Source: Amorphus orientalis (GTDB taxonomy: Bacteria; Pseudomonadota; Alphaproteobacteria; Rhizobiales; Amorphaceae). From it: a DNA stretch of 64,000 nt. The DNA lies in the NCBI RefSeq assembly GCF_030814015.1, contig NZ_JAUSUL010000001.1, forward strand, positions 1 through 64,000, read 5' to 3'. Made by a program: the position numbers and the translations under genes. Shown here one piece after another: positions 14,887 through 24,749 of the stretch; the first letter of the stretch is position 1, and each line of letters begins with the position of its first letter. A model generated the notes under the pieces. The model saw only the letters and a list, made by a program, of their open reading frames with translations. It had not been told where the DNA came from and did no database searches.

Positions 14887-16179
14887 ATGACAGAGGTCGT
14901 CATACTTGGTGCAGGTCTCGGTGGGGTCATCATGGCCTACGAGATCAAGGACAAGCTTCGCGGCGGCGGCAACGTCACCATCATCAACAACGGGCCGACC
15001 TATTCCTTCGTCCCGTCCAATCCCTGGGTCGCGGTCGGCTGGCGCAAAACGGCGGACGTGACCGTCGAGCTGGCGCCGATTCTCGCCAAGCGCGACATCG
15101 GCTTCCGCCCCGAAGGCGCCAGGCGCGTGCATCCGGAAGACAATCGGATCGAGCTCAACGACGGAACCGAGCTCAGCTACGACTATCTCGTGATCGCCAC
15201 CGGGCCGGATCTGGCGTTCGACGAGATCGAAGGGCTCGGCCCGGAGGGCAATACCCAGTCGATCTGCATGGTCGACCATGCCGAGCGCGCCAGGACCGCA
15301 TTCGACGAGCTCGTCCGCAAGCCCGGCCCGGTGGTGGTCGGCGCGGTGCAGGGCGCGTCCTGTTTCGGACCCGCCTACGAGTTCGCGTTCGTCCTCGATA
15401 CCGCGCTGAGGCAGGCGAAGGTCCGCGACCAGGTGCCGATCACCTTCGTCACGCCCGAACCCTATGTCGGCCATCTCGGCCTCGACGGGGTTGGCGACAC
15501 CAAGGGGCTCCTCGAGAGCGCCATGCGCGAGCATCACATCAAGTGGATCACCAACGCCCGAACGGCGAAGGTCGCCCCGGGGGTGATGCACGTGGAGGAG
15601 GTCGGCGACGACGGGGCCGTCAAGGCCGAGCACGAGCTGCCGTTCGCCTACTCGATGATGCTGCCGGCGTTTCGCGGCGTGGCCGCCGTTGCCGGCATCG
15701 ACGGGCTGACCAATCCGCGCGGCTTCATCCAGATCGACAAGCACCAGCGCAACCCGGCGTTCCCGAACGTCTTCGGGATCGGGGTGTGTGTCGCCATTCC
15801 GCCGGTCGGCAAGACGCCGCTGCCCGTCGGAGTTCCGAAGACCGGCTTCATGATCGAATCCATGGTCACCGCCACGGCCCACAACATCGCGGCCCTCGTG
15901 GCCGGCGAAGAGCCCCGTGCCGTCGCCACCTGGAATGCGGTCTGTCTGGCCGATTTCGGCGACAGCGGCATCGCGTTCGTCGCCCAGCCGCAGCTCCCGC
16001 CGCGCAACGTGAACTGGTCCTCCCAGGGCCGCTGGGTCCACGCCGCCAAGATCGGTTTCGAGAAGTACTTCCTGCACAAGGTGCGCCAGGGAAAGAGCGA
16101 GACCTTCTACGAAAATCTCGCCCTGGACCTTCTTGGCGTGAAGAAGCTCAAGGACATCCACATCGAACCCGCCGAATAG
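14887..16179 (+). CDS. sqr: Sulfide:quinone oxidoreductase
   Basis: The 430-residue flavoprotein oxidises sulfide at the membrane and passes electrons to quinone. It starts with the FAD-binding G-A-G-L-G-G motif and contains V-Q-G-A-S-C-F-G-P-A-Y-E typical of SQR. Cysteines at 127, 159 and 353 coincide in number with the three cysteines essential in Rhodobacter capsulatus SQR; a fourth is C301. The C-terminal amphipathic region (F-E-K-Y-F-L-H-K-V-R-Q-G) fits peripheral membrane attachment. A GGGAGGAAC ribosome site precedes the ATG. It leads an operon with a DUF2892 protein and an RND pump, opposite the SqrR-like repressor. Confidence 0.95.
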   Translation: MTEVVILGAGLGGVIMAYEIKDKLRGGGNVTIINNGPTYSFVPSNPWVAVGWRKTADVTVELAPILAKRDIGFRPEGARRVHPEDNRIELNDGTELSYDYLVIATGPDLAFDEIEGLGPEGNTQSICMVDHAERARTAFDELVRKPGPVVVGAVQGASCFGPAYEFAFVLDTALRQAKVRDQVPITFVTPEPYVGHLGLDGVGDTKGLLESAMREHHIKWITNARTAKVAPGVMHVEEVGDDGAVKAEHELPFAYSMMLPAFRGVAAVAGIDGLTNPRGFIQIDKHQRNPAFPNVFGIGVCVAIPPVGKTPLPVGVPKTGFMIESMVTATAHNIAALVAGEEPRAVATWNAVCLADFGDSGIAFVAQPQLPPRNVNWSSQGRWVHAAKIGFEKYFLHKVRQGKSETFYENLALDLLGVKKLKDIHIEPAE

Positions 16180-16206
16180 ACTTTCGGCCAACACCTGGAG
16201 ACTGAC

Positions 16207-16410
16207 ATGACCGTTGACCGCGCCGTGATGATGTTCGCCGGCTTCGTGATCCTCGTTTCGCTGGCGCTCGGCTTTTCCGTGTCGCCGTACTGGTACCTGC
16301 TGACGGCCTTCGTCGGTCTGAACCTGATCCAGGCCTCGATGACCGGCTTCTGCCCGGCCGCCATCATCTTCAAGCGGCTCGGCATCAAGACCGGCTGCGC
16401 CTTCCAGTGA
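16207..16410 (+). CDS. DUF2892 (YgaP-like) two-helix membrane protein
   Basis: The 67-residue protein consists of two hydrophobic helices and ends with G-F-C-P-A-A-I-I-F-K-R-L-G-I-K-T-G-C, the conserved pattern of the membrane part of the YgaP rhodanese family. There is no rhodanese domain here. Such stand-alone DUF2892 proteins are common beside sulfide and persulfide genes. CTGGAG precedes the ATG, and the gene is 27 nt behind sqr. The two cysteines may take part in sulfur transfer across the membrane, which is an inference. Confidence 0.88.
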   Translation: MTVDRAVMMFAGFVILVSLALGFSVSPYWYLLTAFVGLNLIQASMTGFCPAAIIFKRLGIKTGCAFQ

Positions 16411-16527
16411 CCGGCCGGCCGGACCGACCCGCGTCCGGCCGCCCCTCTTTCCGCAATGCCGGCTCCGCGCCGGCCCCATCCCTCGCCCGTTCCGGCACCC
16501 GCCGGACCGGACAACGCCGAGTTCGTG

Positions 16528-17523
16528 ATGATGCGCGCGTCCCTTCTCGCCTTGAGCCTGCTGGCGGCAACTCCCGCAGCCGCGGCAAACCTGGTGATCG
16601 AACCGGTCGTCGTACCGGAGATGAAGGCCGTCTTCGGCCGCGTCGAGAGCCGGACCGTGACGCCGGCCCGCGCCCGCATCGGCGGAACCGTCCGCGAGAT
16701 CCGCGTGACGGAGGGCAGCCAGGTCCGGAAGGACGACGTGATCGCGGTCGTGGTCGACGACAAGATCGCGATCGAGATGTCCGCCGCCGAGGCCCGGATC
16801 AAGGCGCTGGATTCCCAGATGACCAACGCCCGGACCGAACTCGGCCGGGCGAAGCAGCTCCTCGAACGCGGCGTCGCGGCCCAGAGCCGGCTGGACGAGG
16901 CGCAGACCGCCTATGACGTGATCGTCAATCAGGTCGCCGCCGCCCAGGCCGAAAAGGCCGTCATCGAACAGCGCGCACGGGAGGGCAACGTGCTCGCCCC
17001 GGCCAGCGGCCGGGTGCTGACCGTGCCCCTGACGGTCGGATCCGTCGTTCTCGCCGGCGAGGAGATCGCTCGGATCGCGAGCGGCGGCTACTTCCTGCGG
17101 CTGTCCCTTCCCGAGCGGCATGCCTCCGAGATCGAGGAAGGTCAGGCGGTCCAGATCGGACAGCGTGGCCTGTCGCCGGCGCAGGCGGCCCAGGTCGGCG
17201 CCGCCAAGGAAGGGCGGGTCGCCAAGGTCTATCCGGAAATCGAGGAGGGGCGCGTCATCGCCGACGTCGAGGTGACGACCCTCGGCGACTACTTCGTGGG
17301 CGAGCGCACGCTGGTGCGCATTCCCGTCGGCAAGCGCAGCGTCATCGCCGTGCCGCCCGGGGCCATCAAGACGGTCCACGGCATCGACTATGTGCGCATT
17401 GCCGGCGAGGCCGGCGAGCAGGATGTCGCCGTCATCATCGGCGAGCCCGTCACCATCGACGGTGCGGAGCGCATCGAGATCCTCACCGGACTGCACGCCG
17501 GCGATCAGGTGGTGCTGCCATGA
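16528..17523 (+). CDS. RND efflux periplasmic adaptor (membrane fusion) subunit
   Basis: The 331-residue protein has a signal peptide (M-M-R-A-S-L-L-A-L-S-L-L-A ... A-A-A), a lipoyl-like half (V-R-E-I-R-V-T-E-G-S-Q-V-R-K-D-D), a coiled-coil hairpin of about 90 residues, the returning lipoyl half (G-N-V-L-A-P-A-S-G-R-V-L) and beta-barrel regions. These are the HlyD/AcrA domains linking an inner-membrane RND pump to an outer-membrane channel. Its TGA overlaps the permease ATG by 4 nt. The start is uncertain because no clear ribosome site precedes 16528. No outer-membrane channel gene is nearby. Confidence 0.93.
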   Translation: MMRASLLALSLLAATPAAAANLVIEPVVVPEMKAVFGRVESRTVTPARARIGGTVREIRVTEGSQVRKDDVIAVVVDDKIAIEMSAAEARIKALDSQMTNARTELGRAKQLLERGVAAQSRLDEAQTAYDVIVNQVAAAQAEKAVIEQRAREGNVLAPASGRVLTVPLTVGSVVLAGEEIARIASGGYFLRLSLPERHASEIEEGQAVQIGQRGLSPAQAAQVGAAKEGRVAKVYPEIEEGRVIADVEVTTLGDYFVGERTLVRIPVGKRSVIAVPPGAIKTVHGIDYVRIAGEAGEQDVAVIIGEPVTIDGAERIEILTGLHAGDQVVLP

Positions 17524-20500
17524 AGCTCGGGATTGCCGGCGGCCTGACCAAGGCCTTCATCACATCGCCCCTCACTCCGCTTTTTCTGCTGGCCTCGTTC
17601 GCGCTCGGCATCGTCGCCCTGATCACGCTGCCGCGCGAGGAGGAGCCGCAGATCTCCGTGCCGATGGTCGAGCTCCACGTCCAGGCCAACGGTCTGAAGG
17701 CGGAAGATGCGGTCAAGCTGGTCACCGAACCCCTCGAGACGATCATCAAGAGCATCGACGGGGTCGAGCACGTCTATTCGCGCACCCAGGACGACGGGGC
17801 GGTGGTGCTGGCCCGTTTTCTGGTCGGGACCAGCCAGGACGCGGCCATCCTGCGCGTGCACGAGAAGGTGCGCGCCAACATGGACCGGATTCCAGTCGGG
17901 ATTCCCGAACCGCTGATCGTCGGTCACGGCATCGACGACGTCGCCATCGTCGTCGTCACGCTGACGCCGAAGCCGGAGGCGGCCGGGCGCTGGACCGAGA
18001 ACGGACTGACCCGTCTCGCCCGGGAACTCCAGATCGAGATGGCCAAGCTGCCGGATGTCGGCCTCACCTACATCGTGGGCGAGCAGCCGGAAGAACTGCG
18101 GGTGGAGCCGGATCCGGAAAAGCTCTCCCTCTACGGGGTGACGCTGCAGCAACTCTCCCAGAAGATCCGCGGCGCCAACCAGTCGGTCCAGATCGGCCGG
18201 GTGCGGGAGGAGCAGCAGCAGCGCGCGCTCGTGGCCGGGCAGACGCTGCAGACCGGCCCGGAGATCGGCAACCTGTTCCTGACCGCCCGCGACGGCCGCC
18301 CGGTCTATGTCCGCGACGTCGCCGAGGTGACGCTTGCCACCAGCCCCAATGAGGTACGCGTCAACGACGTGCGTGTGGGCGAGGGCGGCGACCTTTCACG
18401 CGTCCCCGCCGTGTCGCTGGCGATTGCCAAGCGCCCCGGCACCAACGCCGTCGTCATCGCCGAGGAGATCCTGCACCGGCTCGACCTGATGCGCGGCCAG
18501 ATCCTGCCCGAGGACATCGACGTCGCCATCACCCGGGACTATGGCGAATCCGCCAACGAGAAGGCGAACGAGCTCCTGTTCCACCTGGGCCTGGCCACCG
18601 TCTCCATCGTGGTGCTGATCGGCTTCGCGATCGGCTGGCGCGAAGCGATGGTGACGCTGGTCGTCATCCCGACGACGATCCTGCTGACCCTCTTCGCCGC
18701 CAACATCATGGGCTACACCATCAACCGGGTGAGCCTGTTCGCGCTGATCTTCTCCATCGGCATCCTGGTGGACGACGCCATCGTGGTGATCGAGAACATC
18801 GCCCGGCACTGGGCGATGCGCGACGGACGATCCCGGGTCCAGGCGGCGATCGAGGCGGTCGCGGAGGTCGGCAATCCGACCATCGTGGCGACCCTGACGG
18901 TCATCGCCGCGCTGCTTCCGATGCTGTTCGTGTCCGGGCTGATGGGTCCCTACATGGCGCCGATCCCGGCCAACGCGTCGGCGGCGATGGTCTTCTCGTT
19001 CTTCGTCGCCGTGATCCTGACGCCTTGGCTGATGATGAAGTTCGGGCCGAAGGAGCCGCACGCACACACCGGCGACACCCACGGCGGCGGGACGAGCGCC
19101 CTCGGCCGCGTCTATATCGCGGTCGCCCGCCCGATCATCCGCACCCGGGTGCGCGCCTGGCTGTTCCTGATCCTGGTCGGGATCGCGACGCTGGCCTCCA
19201 TGGCGCTGCTCTACACCAAGGACGTCACCGTCAAGCTGCTGCCGTTCGACAACAAGACGGAGCTGCAGGTGGTCGTCGATCTGCCGGAAGGCTCGTCCGT
19301 CGAGGACACGAACCGGGTCCTGCAGCAGGTCGTGGACCGGCTGGCGGACCTGCCGGAGGCCGTCTCTTTCCAGACCTATGCCGGCACGTCGGCGCCGTTC
19401 AATTTCAACGGCCTGGTGCGCCAGTACTATCTGCGCAGCGCGCCGGAAATGGGCGACGTCCAGGTCAATCTCCTGCCGAAGGAGGAGCGCGACCGCACCA
19501 GCCACGAGACCGCGCTGGAGATGCGTGCGCGGCTCGAGGGGCTCGACATGCCCGCCGGCACATCGCTCAAGGTGGTGGAACCGCCGCCGGGTCCGCCGGT
19601 TCTGGCGACGCTTCTGGCCGAGATCTACGGTCCGGACGCGGAGACCCGGCGCGCGGTCGCAGCCAAGGTGCGCGAAGCTTACGAGAGCGTCCCGTTCATC
19701 GTCGACGTGGACGATTCCTTCGGCACGCCGGCCGAACGGGTCCGCGTCGCCATCGATCAGGCCAATCTCGAATACTACAAGGTCGAGCAGGCCGACGTGT
19801 ACGACACCGTCGGCGCGCTGTTCGGCGGGCGGACCGTGGGCTATTCCCATCGCGGCGGCGGCCGGCAGCCGATCCCGATCACCGTCGCGCTCGACAAGAG
19901 CGGCAAGGTCGTCGACGAGCGCACGCTGGCCACGCCCGTCGCCGCCAACGCCCTGCCCGGCGACCGCTCGATCGTGGAGCTCGGCGACGTGGTGGAGGTG
20001 CACCGCGAGTCGGCGTCCTATCCGATCTTCCGGCATAACGGTCGCGCGGCGGAGATGGTGCAGGCCGAGCTCGCCGGGGAGTACGAGGCGCCGATCTACG
20101 GCATGCTCGCCGTCCGGGACGCCCTCGACGAGATCGACTGGGGCGACGTGCCGAAGCCGGCCATCAAGCTGCACGGCCAGCCGGAGGACGAGAGCACCCC
20201 GACGCTTCTGTGGGACGGTGAGTGGGAAGTGACCTGGGTGACCTTCCGGGACATGGGGGCCGCGTTCGGCGTCGCCATTCTCGGCATCTACATCCTGGTC
20301 GTGGCCCAGTTCGGATCGTTCAAGCTGCCGCTGGTCATCCTGACTCCGATCCCGCTCACCCTGATCGGGATCATGATCGGGCACTGGCTGTTCCAGGCTC
20401 CGTTCACCGCGACCTCCATGATCGGCTTCATCGCGCTGGCCGGCATCATCGTGCGCAACTCGATCCTGCTGGCCGATTTCATCCGCCACACCCGCGCGCC

Positions 20501-20765
20501 GGACCGGTCGCTGCTCGACGTGCTGCTGGAAGCCGGCGCCATCCGGTTCAAGCCGATCCTCCTGACCGCCCTTGCGGCGATGATCGGCGCAGCCGTGATC
20601 CTGACCGATCCGATCTTTCAGGGTCTGGCGATCTCGCTCCTGTTCGGGCTGGCGTCCTCGACCCTGCTGACGGTGCTGGTGATTCCGGCGATCTACGTGG
20701 CACTGCGCGGCGGACGGGATCCGGCGACCACCCCTTCGGCGAGCCCGCCCGAGACATCTGTCTGA
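17520..20765 (+). CDS. RND efflux transporter permease (AcrB/HAE family)
   Basis: The 1081-residue proton-driven pump has the full RND pattern: a first transmembrane helix, a periplasmic loop, helices 2-6 including the conserved G-I-L-V-D-D-A-I-V-V-I-E-N segment, a second large loop from about residue 560, and helices 8-12. The D-D pair is the proton-relay site. A cytoplasmic H/T/G-rich loop (H-A-H-T-G-D-T-H-G-G-G) lies near residue 515, a possible metal-binding stretch. It is the last gene of the sqr operon. The substrate is unknown; location suggests sulfur-related compounds or a role during sulfide stress. Confidence 0.95.
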   Translation: MKLGIAGGLTKAFITSPLTPLFLLASFALGIVALITLPREEEPQISVPMVELHVQANGLKAEDAVKLVTEPLETIIKSIDGVEHVYSRTQDDGAVVLARFLVGTSQDAAILRVHEKVRANMDRIPVGIPEPLIVGHGIDDVAIVVVTLTPKPEAAGRWTENGLTRLARELQIEMAKLPDVGLTYIVGEQPEELRVEPDPEKLSLYGVTLQQLSQKIRGANQSVQIGRVREEQQQRALVAGQTLQTGPEIGNLFLTARDGRPVYVRDVAEVTLATSPNEVRVNDVRVGEGGDLSRVPAVSLAIAKRPGTNAVVIAEEILHRLDLMRGQILPEDIDVAITRDYGESANEKANELLFHLGLATVSIVVLIGFAIGWREAMVTLVVIPTTILLTLFAANIMGYTINRVSLFALIFSIGILVDDAIVVIENIARHWAMRDGRSRVQAAIEAVAEVGNPTIVATLTVIAALLPMLFVSGLMGPYMAPIPANASAAMVFSFFVAVILTPWLMMKFGPKEPHAHTGDTHGGGTSALGRVYIAVARPIIRTRVRAWLFLILVGIATLASMALLYTKDVTVKLLPFDNKTELQVVVDLPEGSSVEDTNRVLQQVVDRLADLPEAVSFQTYAGTSAPFNFNGLVRQYYLRSAPEMGDVQVNLLPKEERDRTSHETALEMRARLEGLDMPAGTSLKVVEPPPGPPVLATLLAEIYGPDAETRRAVAAKVREAYESVPFIVDVDDSFGTPAERVRVAIDQANLEYYKVEQADVYDTVGALFGGRTVGYSHRGGGRQPIPITVALDKSGKVVDERTLATPVAANALPGDRSIVELGDVVEVHRESASYPIFRHNGRAAEMVQAELAGEYEAPIYGMLAVRDALDEIDWGDVPKPAIKLHGQPEDESTPTLLWDGEWEVTWVTFRDMGAAFGVAILGIYILVVAQFGSFKLPLVILTPIPLTLIGIMIGHWLFQAPFTATSMIGFIALAGIIVRNSILLADFIRHTRAPDRSLLDVLLEAGAIRFKPILLTALAAMIGAAVILTDPIFQGLAISLLFGLASSTLLTVLVIPAIYVALRGGRDPATTPSASPPETSV

Positions 20766-20770
20766 CGCCG

Positions 20771-20815
20771 AAAAAGAAAAAGGCCCGGACCGCACTTCTG
20801 CTTGGTCCGGGCCTT
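20771..20815 (-). terminator. Hairpin with T-rich tail on the minus strand
   Basis: A 12-bp stem (20780-20791 with 20804-20815, arm AAGGCCCGGACC) has a 12-nt loop. Read on the minus strand it runs into CTTTTTCTTTTTC, a good U-tract. On the plus strand no T-run follows, though it may still slow transcription from the RND operon. Confidence 0.7.
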
Positions 20816-21124
20816 GAGGAGGACGCCGCGCCACGTGGGGGAGGGGACACGGGCGACGTCCGGGTTGTTGGACCGCGCGCCTGGAGGGGGAAGCAGGCGC
20901 TGCGGTCTTTTTTTGCCGGATCCGCGCCGAGGGGGCGTCGCGGGCTCCGTTGCTTCAACACGATCAGTATTGCCAGCCAATGCTTGCGTGAGCCTTGCCT
21001 AAAACAACCTAAAAACGCGGGACGAATAGGGCATCGGCGTCAGGTATCTTAATGGTTCAACGAGAGAGCCGGCCCGAGGGTTCCCGAGCCCTCGGGAAGA
21101 TCAGGGCCCGTAACGCAAAACGAC

Positions 21125-21153
21125 CCGGGCATTGCGTGGGATGCCCGGGTCGC
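21125..21153 (-). terminator. Terminator of the chemoreceptor operon
   Basis: A hairpin with arms GACCCGGGCAT and ATGCCCGGGTC lies 31 nt beyond the chemoreceptor stop on the minus strand and is followed by GTTTTGC. It is the first likely stop for the PDC sensor/chemoreceptor transcript. Confidence 0.7.
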
Positions 21154-21183
21154 TCGCTTCTTGCAGACGTACGCGGCTGAGGA

Positions 21184-22836
21184 TTAGGCAACGTCGGCAA
21201 GAAAACGGTCAACGACGCTCCGCAGTTCGTCCGTCTGCGATGCGACGCCGCTGGACGTCGTTTCCACGGCGGCGGCCGCTTCCGTGGTCTGGGCGGCAAC
21301 CGCCGTCACCCCGGAAATCCGCTCGGCGGCGTCCCGGGTGCCCGAGGCTGCTTCCGCCACGTTGCGCGAGATGTCGGCCGTCGCCTGACCCTGCTGTCCC
21401 ACTGCGGCCGCGATGGCAGCGGTGCAGCGGATCACCTCCTCCATGATGTCGCTGATCGACTGGATCGCGGCGACGGAGTCATTGGTGGAGGTCTGGACCG
21501 CGGCGATCTGGGCACTGATCTCCTCGGTCGCCTTGGCGGTCTGGCTGGCCAGCGTCTTCACCTCGGCGGCGACGATCGCGAAGCCCTTCCCGTGTTCGCC
21601 GGCCCGGGCCGCCTCGATGGTCGCATTCAGCGCCAGGAGGTTGGTCTGGGCGGCGATGTCGGAGATGAGTTCCACCACCTCACCGATCTTCTGGGCGGAT
21701 TCCGCGAGCCCGGAGATCTTCTCGTTGGTGCTGCGGGTGCCTTCCGAGGCACGCGCCACCACGTCGTTGGTGTCGGCGACCTGCCGCCCGATCTCGCCGA
21801 TCGAAGCCGCAAGCTCTTCCGACGCGCTGGCGACGTTCTGGACGTTGTCGGAGGCGGACTGGGAGGCGGCCGCCGCCCCGGACGCCCCGTCACTGGCGGT
21901 ATCGGCAATGCCCATCAGCTCCGACGCGGTCGACTGCATCTGGCTCATGTTGGTGCCGATCTGGCCCAGCAGGCCCCGGATTTCCTCGCGGAAGCCGGCG
22001 ATCAGGGCATCTGTCCGCTGCTGACGGGCCTCGCGCTCGCGCTGCTCGATCTCCTGGGCCTCGGCGAGCCGACGCCGTTCGATCGCGTTCTCGCGGAACA
22101 CGGCCACGGATCGGGCCATCGTGCCGATCTCGTCGTTCCGCTCGGTTCCCTCCGGTTCGAAGTCGGTGTCACCCGAGGCGAGCCGATCCATCATGGCGAC
22201 GACGCCTGCGATCGGACGGCTCATCCAACGCCGCATGGCGAAGTCGATCAGAAGCGCCACGACGATGGCGATGATGATCGCCTCGCCGATGCTGAGGAAC
22301 GACCGGTTTCGGAGCGCAGCCCACGAAGCGCTGTTGTCCCAGGCGACGACAACGCTGCCGATCACGGCATCGTCCGCCCCGAAATACACCGGGGCAGCCG
22401 TGAAATGCATGACGCCGTCGACGAGATTGACCACCTGTTTCTCGGCAACAGCCCGCTCGGCGACCACGAGCCCAATTCCGGTCGCATCCTGGCCGACTTG
22501 CGTGATGGGCGCGCCATCCGCGGCGACGGACGCGACATAGTCCGCATAGCTTCCTTCACTGGCGATCAGCTTGTCGGCGGCTTCGTCGATTGCCTCCGCC
22601 TTGCCGAACCGCACGGCGCCGGAAAGCTGGGCGGCGAACAGGGACGTCATCTGCTTGTGCGTCTCAACGAGGTCGGCCTCCTTGCGGCTGGACTCGTTGA
22701 AATAGTTGAGCGCCGTCGTCAGCATGAAGCCGACGGCCACGGCCGCAAACACCACCAGCGCCACGCGGGTGCGAAGCGTCTTCCTCTTTGTGGGGGCATG
22801 CGCGCCCGGCGCAGCCCCAGTCTTCTCGTTCGACAT
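21184..22836 (-). CDS. Methyl-accepting chemotaxis protein with periplasmic sensor
   Basis: The 550-residue receptor has a first membrane helix (about 28-50), a periplasmic sensor of about 130 residues with a Cache-like pattern, a second helix (about 190-210), a HAMP domain ([15 protein letters not shown]) and a long signalling coiled coil. The hairpin tip is the conserved [17 protein letters not shown]. It passes ligand binding to CheA/CheW. The ATG at 22836 follows GGAGAG. It lies 60 nt downstream of a secreted PDC sensor gene, suggesting the two act together. No C-terminal methylesterase-binding pentapeptide is visible. Confidence 0.95.
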   Translation of the reverse strand: MSNEKTGAAPGAHAPTKRKTLRTRVALVVFAAVAVGFMLTTALNYFNESSRKEADLVETHKQMTSLFAAQLSGAVRFGKAEAIDEAADKLIASEGSYADYVASVAADGAPITQVGQDATGIGLVVAERAVAEKQVVNLVDGVMHFTAAPVYFGADDAVIGSVVVAWDNSASWAALRNRSFLSIGEAIIIAIVVALLIDFAMRRWMSRPIAGVVAMMDRLASGDTDFEPEGTERNDEIGTMARSVAVFRENAIERRRLAEAQEIEQREREARQQRTDALIAGFREEIRGLLGQIGTNMSQMQSTASELMGIADTASDGASGAAAASQSASDNVQNVASASEELAASIGEIGRQVADTNDVVARASEGTRSTNEKISGLAESAQKIGEVVELISDIAAQTNLLALNATIEAARAGEHGKGFAIVAAEVKTLASQTAKATEEISAQIAAVQTSTNDSVAAIQSISDIMEEVIRCTAAIAAAVGQQGQATADISRNVAEAASGTRDAAERISGVTAVAAQTTEAAAAVETTSSGVASQTDELRSVVDRFLADVA

Positions 22837-22896
22837 AACTCTCTCCGCCTGCCGGAAGGAGGTCGTGATCAATCGGCCGCCGTGCGACCGTCCGGA

Positions 22897-23472
22897 CTAC
22901 ATCATCAGATATTCGACGTTCACGCCCACGGTGAGCGCGCCGATGACGTCGCCGTTCTCGTCGACGACCGGTACGGAGACCTGGCTCTGGTAGGTCTGGG
23001 AGGACTCGTCGAGCTCGACGTCGGACAGGTGCAGGGAATCCGCACCCTTGCCGTAGGTCTCCTGCCACTTCGCCTCGTCGCCCTGCCAGTAGTCGGAGGT
23101 GACGTCGCTCTGAGCCACGTTCAGGCCCTTGGCGTCCATGACGAAGATCTCGGTGTAGAGGCCCGACGACCCGTCCTTCTTGGCCGCGAGGAACGAGGAG
23201 GCCGGGCGGGCGAGAACCGCGTCGATCATCGGGCTCGAACTCGCGGAAACCTCTTCCCGCCACGTGGCGTCGGCGGCGTCGATGGTCGCCTGATCATAGC
23301 CGGCAGTCTCTGCATTCTGAGCCTTCACGGCGGCGATGACTTCCGGGGCCGCGGCGATCGCGATGATTTCCGAATTGGCCAGTTCCTTGAGCGGAGCCTC
23401 GAATTCGTTCGCTGCAACAGGCGACACGAGGAGGGCCAGAGCACAGGCGCCGGCAAGCAATGAGCGTTTCAT
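22897..23472 (-). CDS. Secreted stand-alone PDC/Cache-like sensor protein
   Basis: The 191-residue protein starts with a signal peptide (M-K-R-S-L-L-A-G-A-C-A-L-A-L-L-V ... A-N-E) and is otherwise one sensor domain, with the PDC signature region Y-T-E-I-F-V-M-D-A-K-G-L-N-V-A-Q-S and the end V-P-V-V-D-E-N-G-D-V-I-G-A-L-T-V-G-V. Such domains usually sit in chemoreceptors and kinases; here it lacks membrane and output parts. It is first in an operon with a chemoreceptor, so it may be a periplasmic co-receptor for it. The ligand is not predictable. Confidence 0.85.
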   Translation of the reverse strand: MKRSLLAGACALALLVSPVAANEFEAPLKELANSEIIAIAAAPEVIAAVKAQNAETAGYDQATIDAADATWREEVSASSSPMIDAVLARPASSFLAAKKDGSSGLYTEIFVMDAKGLNVAQSDVTSDYWQGDEAKWQETYGKGADSLHLSDVELDESSQTYQSQVSVPVVDENGDVIGALTVGVNVEYLMM

Positions 23473-23676
23473 CAGTTGTTCCCTTCTTCTGTAAAAGACG
23501 CGAATTAGTAAGCGCTAATCAGCGTGCCTTGCGTGAAGCTGGACTCCGACGACACTTTTAGTTGCAGGCGCAACGACCCATCCGCAGACTCAGAATTTGT
23601 GTGCACTGCACCAAGGGCACCCGCTCGCTCGGGATCGGCACTCTCGAACCATCGTCACCGGGACCTCCGGCCAAAA

Positions 23677-23703
23677 AAAAGCCGGCGTTGCCGCCGGCTT
23701 TTT
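23677..23703. terminator. Bidirectional terminator downstream of proX
   Basis: A compact hairpin (GCCGGCG at 23681-23687, loop TTGC, CGCCGGC at 23692-23698) is flanked by eight A on the left and five T on the right, so it works in both directions. On the minus strand it ends the proVWX transcript. Confidence 0.9.
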
Positions 23704-23723
23704 CAGGTCATGCGATGCGCGGT

Positions 23724-24749
23724 TTACTGCGCTGCGGCACGCGCCTTGTCGAGCCACTGGTTCCAGGTGTCCTGGTGCGCATTGATCCAGGCGTCGGCGT
23801 GGCGCTCGATGTCGGCCTCGCTGTCCTGGCCCTGCTGCATCAGCAGGTTCTGGGCGCTGATGTCGTTGGCGGAGAGCTTCATGATGGAGAACAGCTCGGC
23901 CGCCGCCGGATTCTCTTCCGCCCACGCCTTGTTGGCGATGATGCGCTGATTGTTGGCCTGGAAGCCGTAGTTCGAGCCATCCGGAAGCGCCGTGTCCACG
24001 TCGGAACGCTCACCCGGCAGCGACGAGTACGGAACGTTCAGCCAGGTGACGTCCTTGCCCGGGACCATGACGCCCGACACCCAGTACGGGGTCCAGGTGT
24101 AGTAGAGCACCGGCTCGCCCTGCTCGTAGCGGGTGATCGTGTCGGCGATGATGGCGGAGTAGGAGCCCTGGTTGTGGGTGACCGTGTCGCGCAGGCCGAA
24201 CTCGTCCAGCTGATGCTCGATCACCTTTTCGCAGCCCCAGCCCGGCGTGCAGCCGGCGAGATCCGCCTTGCCGTCGCCGTTGTTGTCGAAGAGCTTGGCG
24301 ATCTCCGGATCCTTGAGCTGGCCGAGATTGGTAATGTTGTGCTCGTCGGCCGTCTTCTTGTCGATCAGGTAGCCCTGCAGCGCGCCCTGCGAGTAGACGC
24401 CCTCACGGTAGATCTTCTCGTCACCGCCGGCTTCCTCGAAGAAGTCGACGTGCAGCGGATCCCAGTGGTCCGCCATGAAGGTGCCGTCGCCATTGGCGAT
24501 CGCCACGTGTCCGGCGGCGTACTCGAGCTCCTTGATGTCTTCCACGTCGTAGCCGAGTTCTTCGAGCGCCTTCATGACGAGGAGGGTCTGGAAGGTCTCC
24601 TCGGCGATGGATGACTTGAGCGGCACGACGTTGGCGCCTTCGCCCGGCTGCGCGTCCTGGGCGGTGGCGGCACCGGCGGAAAGAAGCGCGGCGATGCCGG
24701 CCGACGCGGCCAGGCTCCTGAGGGTCGTCTTGCGGATCGGCTTGGTCAT
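23724..24749 (-). CDS. proX: Glycine betaine/proline ABC transporter substrate-binding protein
   Basis: The 341-residue periplasmic protein begins with a signal peptide ([10 protein letters not shown] ... A-A-T-A-Q-D). It is an OpuAC/ProX-type binding protein: [12 protein letters not shown] at the mature start, the A-D-H-W-D-P region, [10 protein letters not shown] with a cysteine pair likely to form a disulfide (also in E. coli ProX), and L-Y-Y-T-W-T-P-Y-W. The aromatic residues would box the quaternary ammonium group. AAAGGAGATCGAC precedes the ATG at 24749. It is third in proV-proW-proX, 118 nt after proW. Confidence 0.95.
   Translation of the reverse strand: MTKPIRKTTLRSLAASAGIAALLSAGAATAQDAQPGEGANVVPLKSSIAEETFQTLLVMKALEELGYDVEDIKELEYAAGHVAIANGDGTFMADHWDPLHVDFFEEAGGDEKIYREGVYSQGALQGYLIDKKTADEHNITNLGQLKDPEIAKLFDNNGDGKADLAGCTPGWGCEKVIEHQLDEFGLRDTVTHNQGSYSAIIADTITRYEQGEPVLYYTWTPYWVSGVMVPGKDVTWLNVPYSSLPGERSDVDTALPDGSNYGFQANNQRIIANKAWAEENPAAAELFSIMKLSANDISAQNLLMQQGQDSEADIERHADAWINAHQDTWNQWLDKARAAAQ

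Larger units (their letters stand above)
20766..21183. other. Convergent intergenic region with hairpins (418 nt)
   Basis: Between the RND permease and the convergent chemoreceptor gene lie two strong terminator-like hairpins (20780-20815 and about 21131-21153) and a weaker one (about 21073-21095). No coding frame is convincing. A small RNA ending at one of the hairpins is possible but unsupported. Confidence 0.45.

Noticed and set aside
14689-17496. Long minus-strand open frame continuous with the ArsR-family gene
   Set aside because: The frame is antisense to sqr and the RND adaptor; only the last 105 codons, beginning at the ATG at 14688, have the family motifs.
18396-20834. 812-codon minus-strand open frame opposite the RND permease
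   Set aside because: Its composition (H, D, R, Q-rich) mirrors the third-position bias of the permease; no motif or ribosome site supports it.
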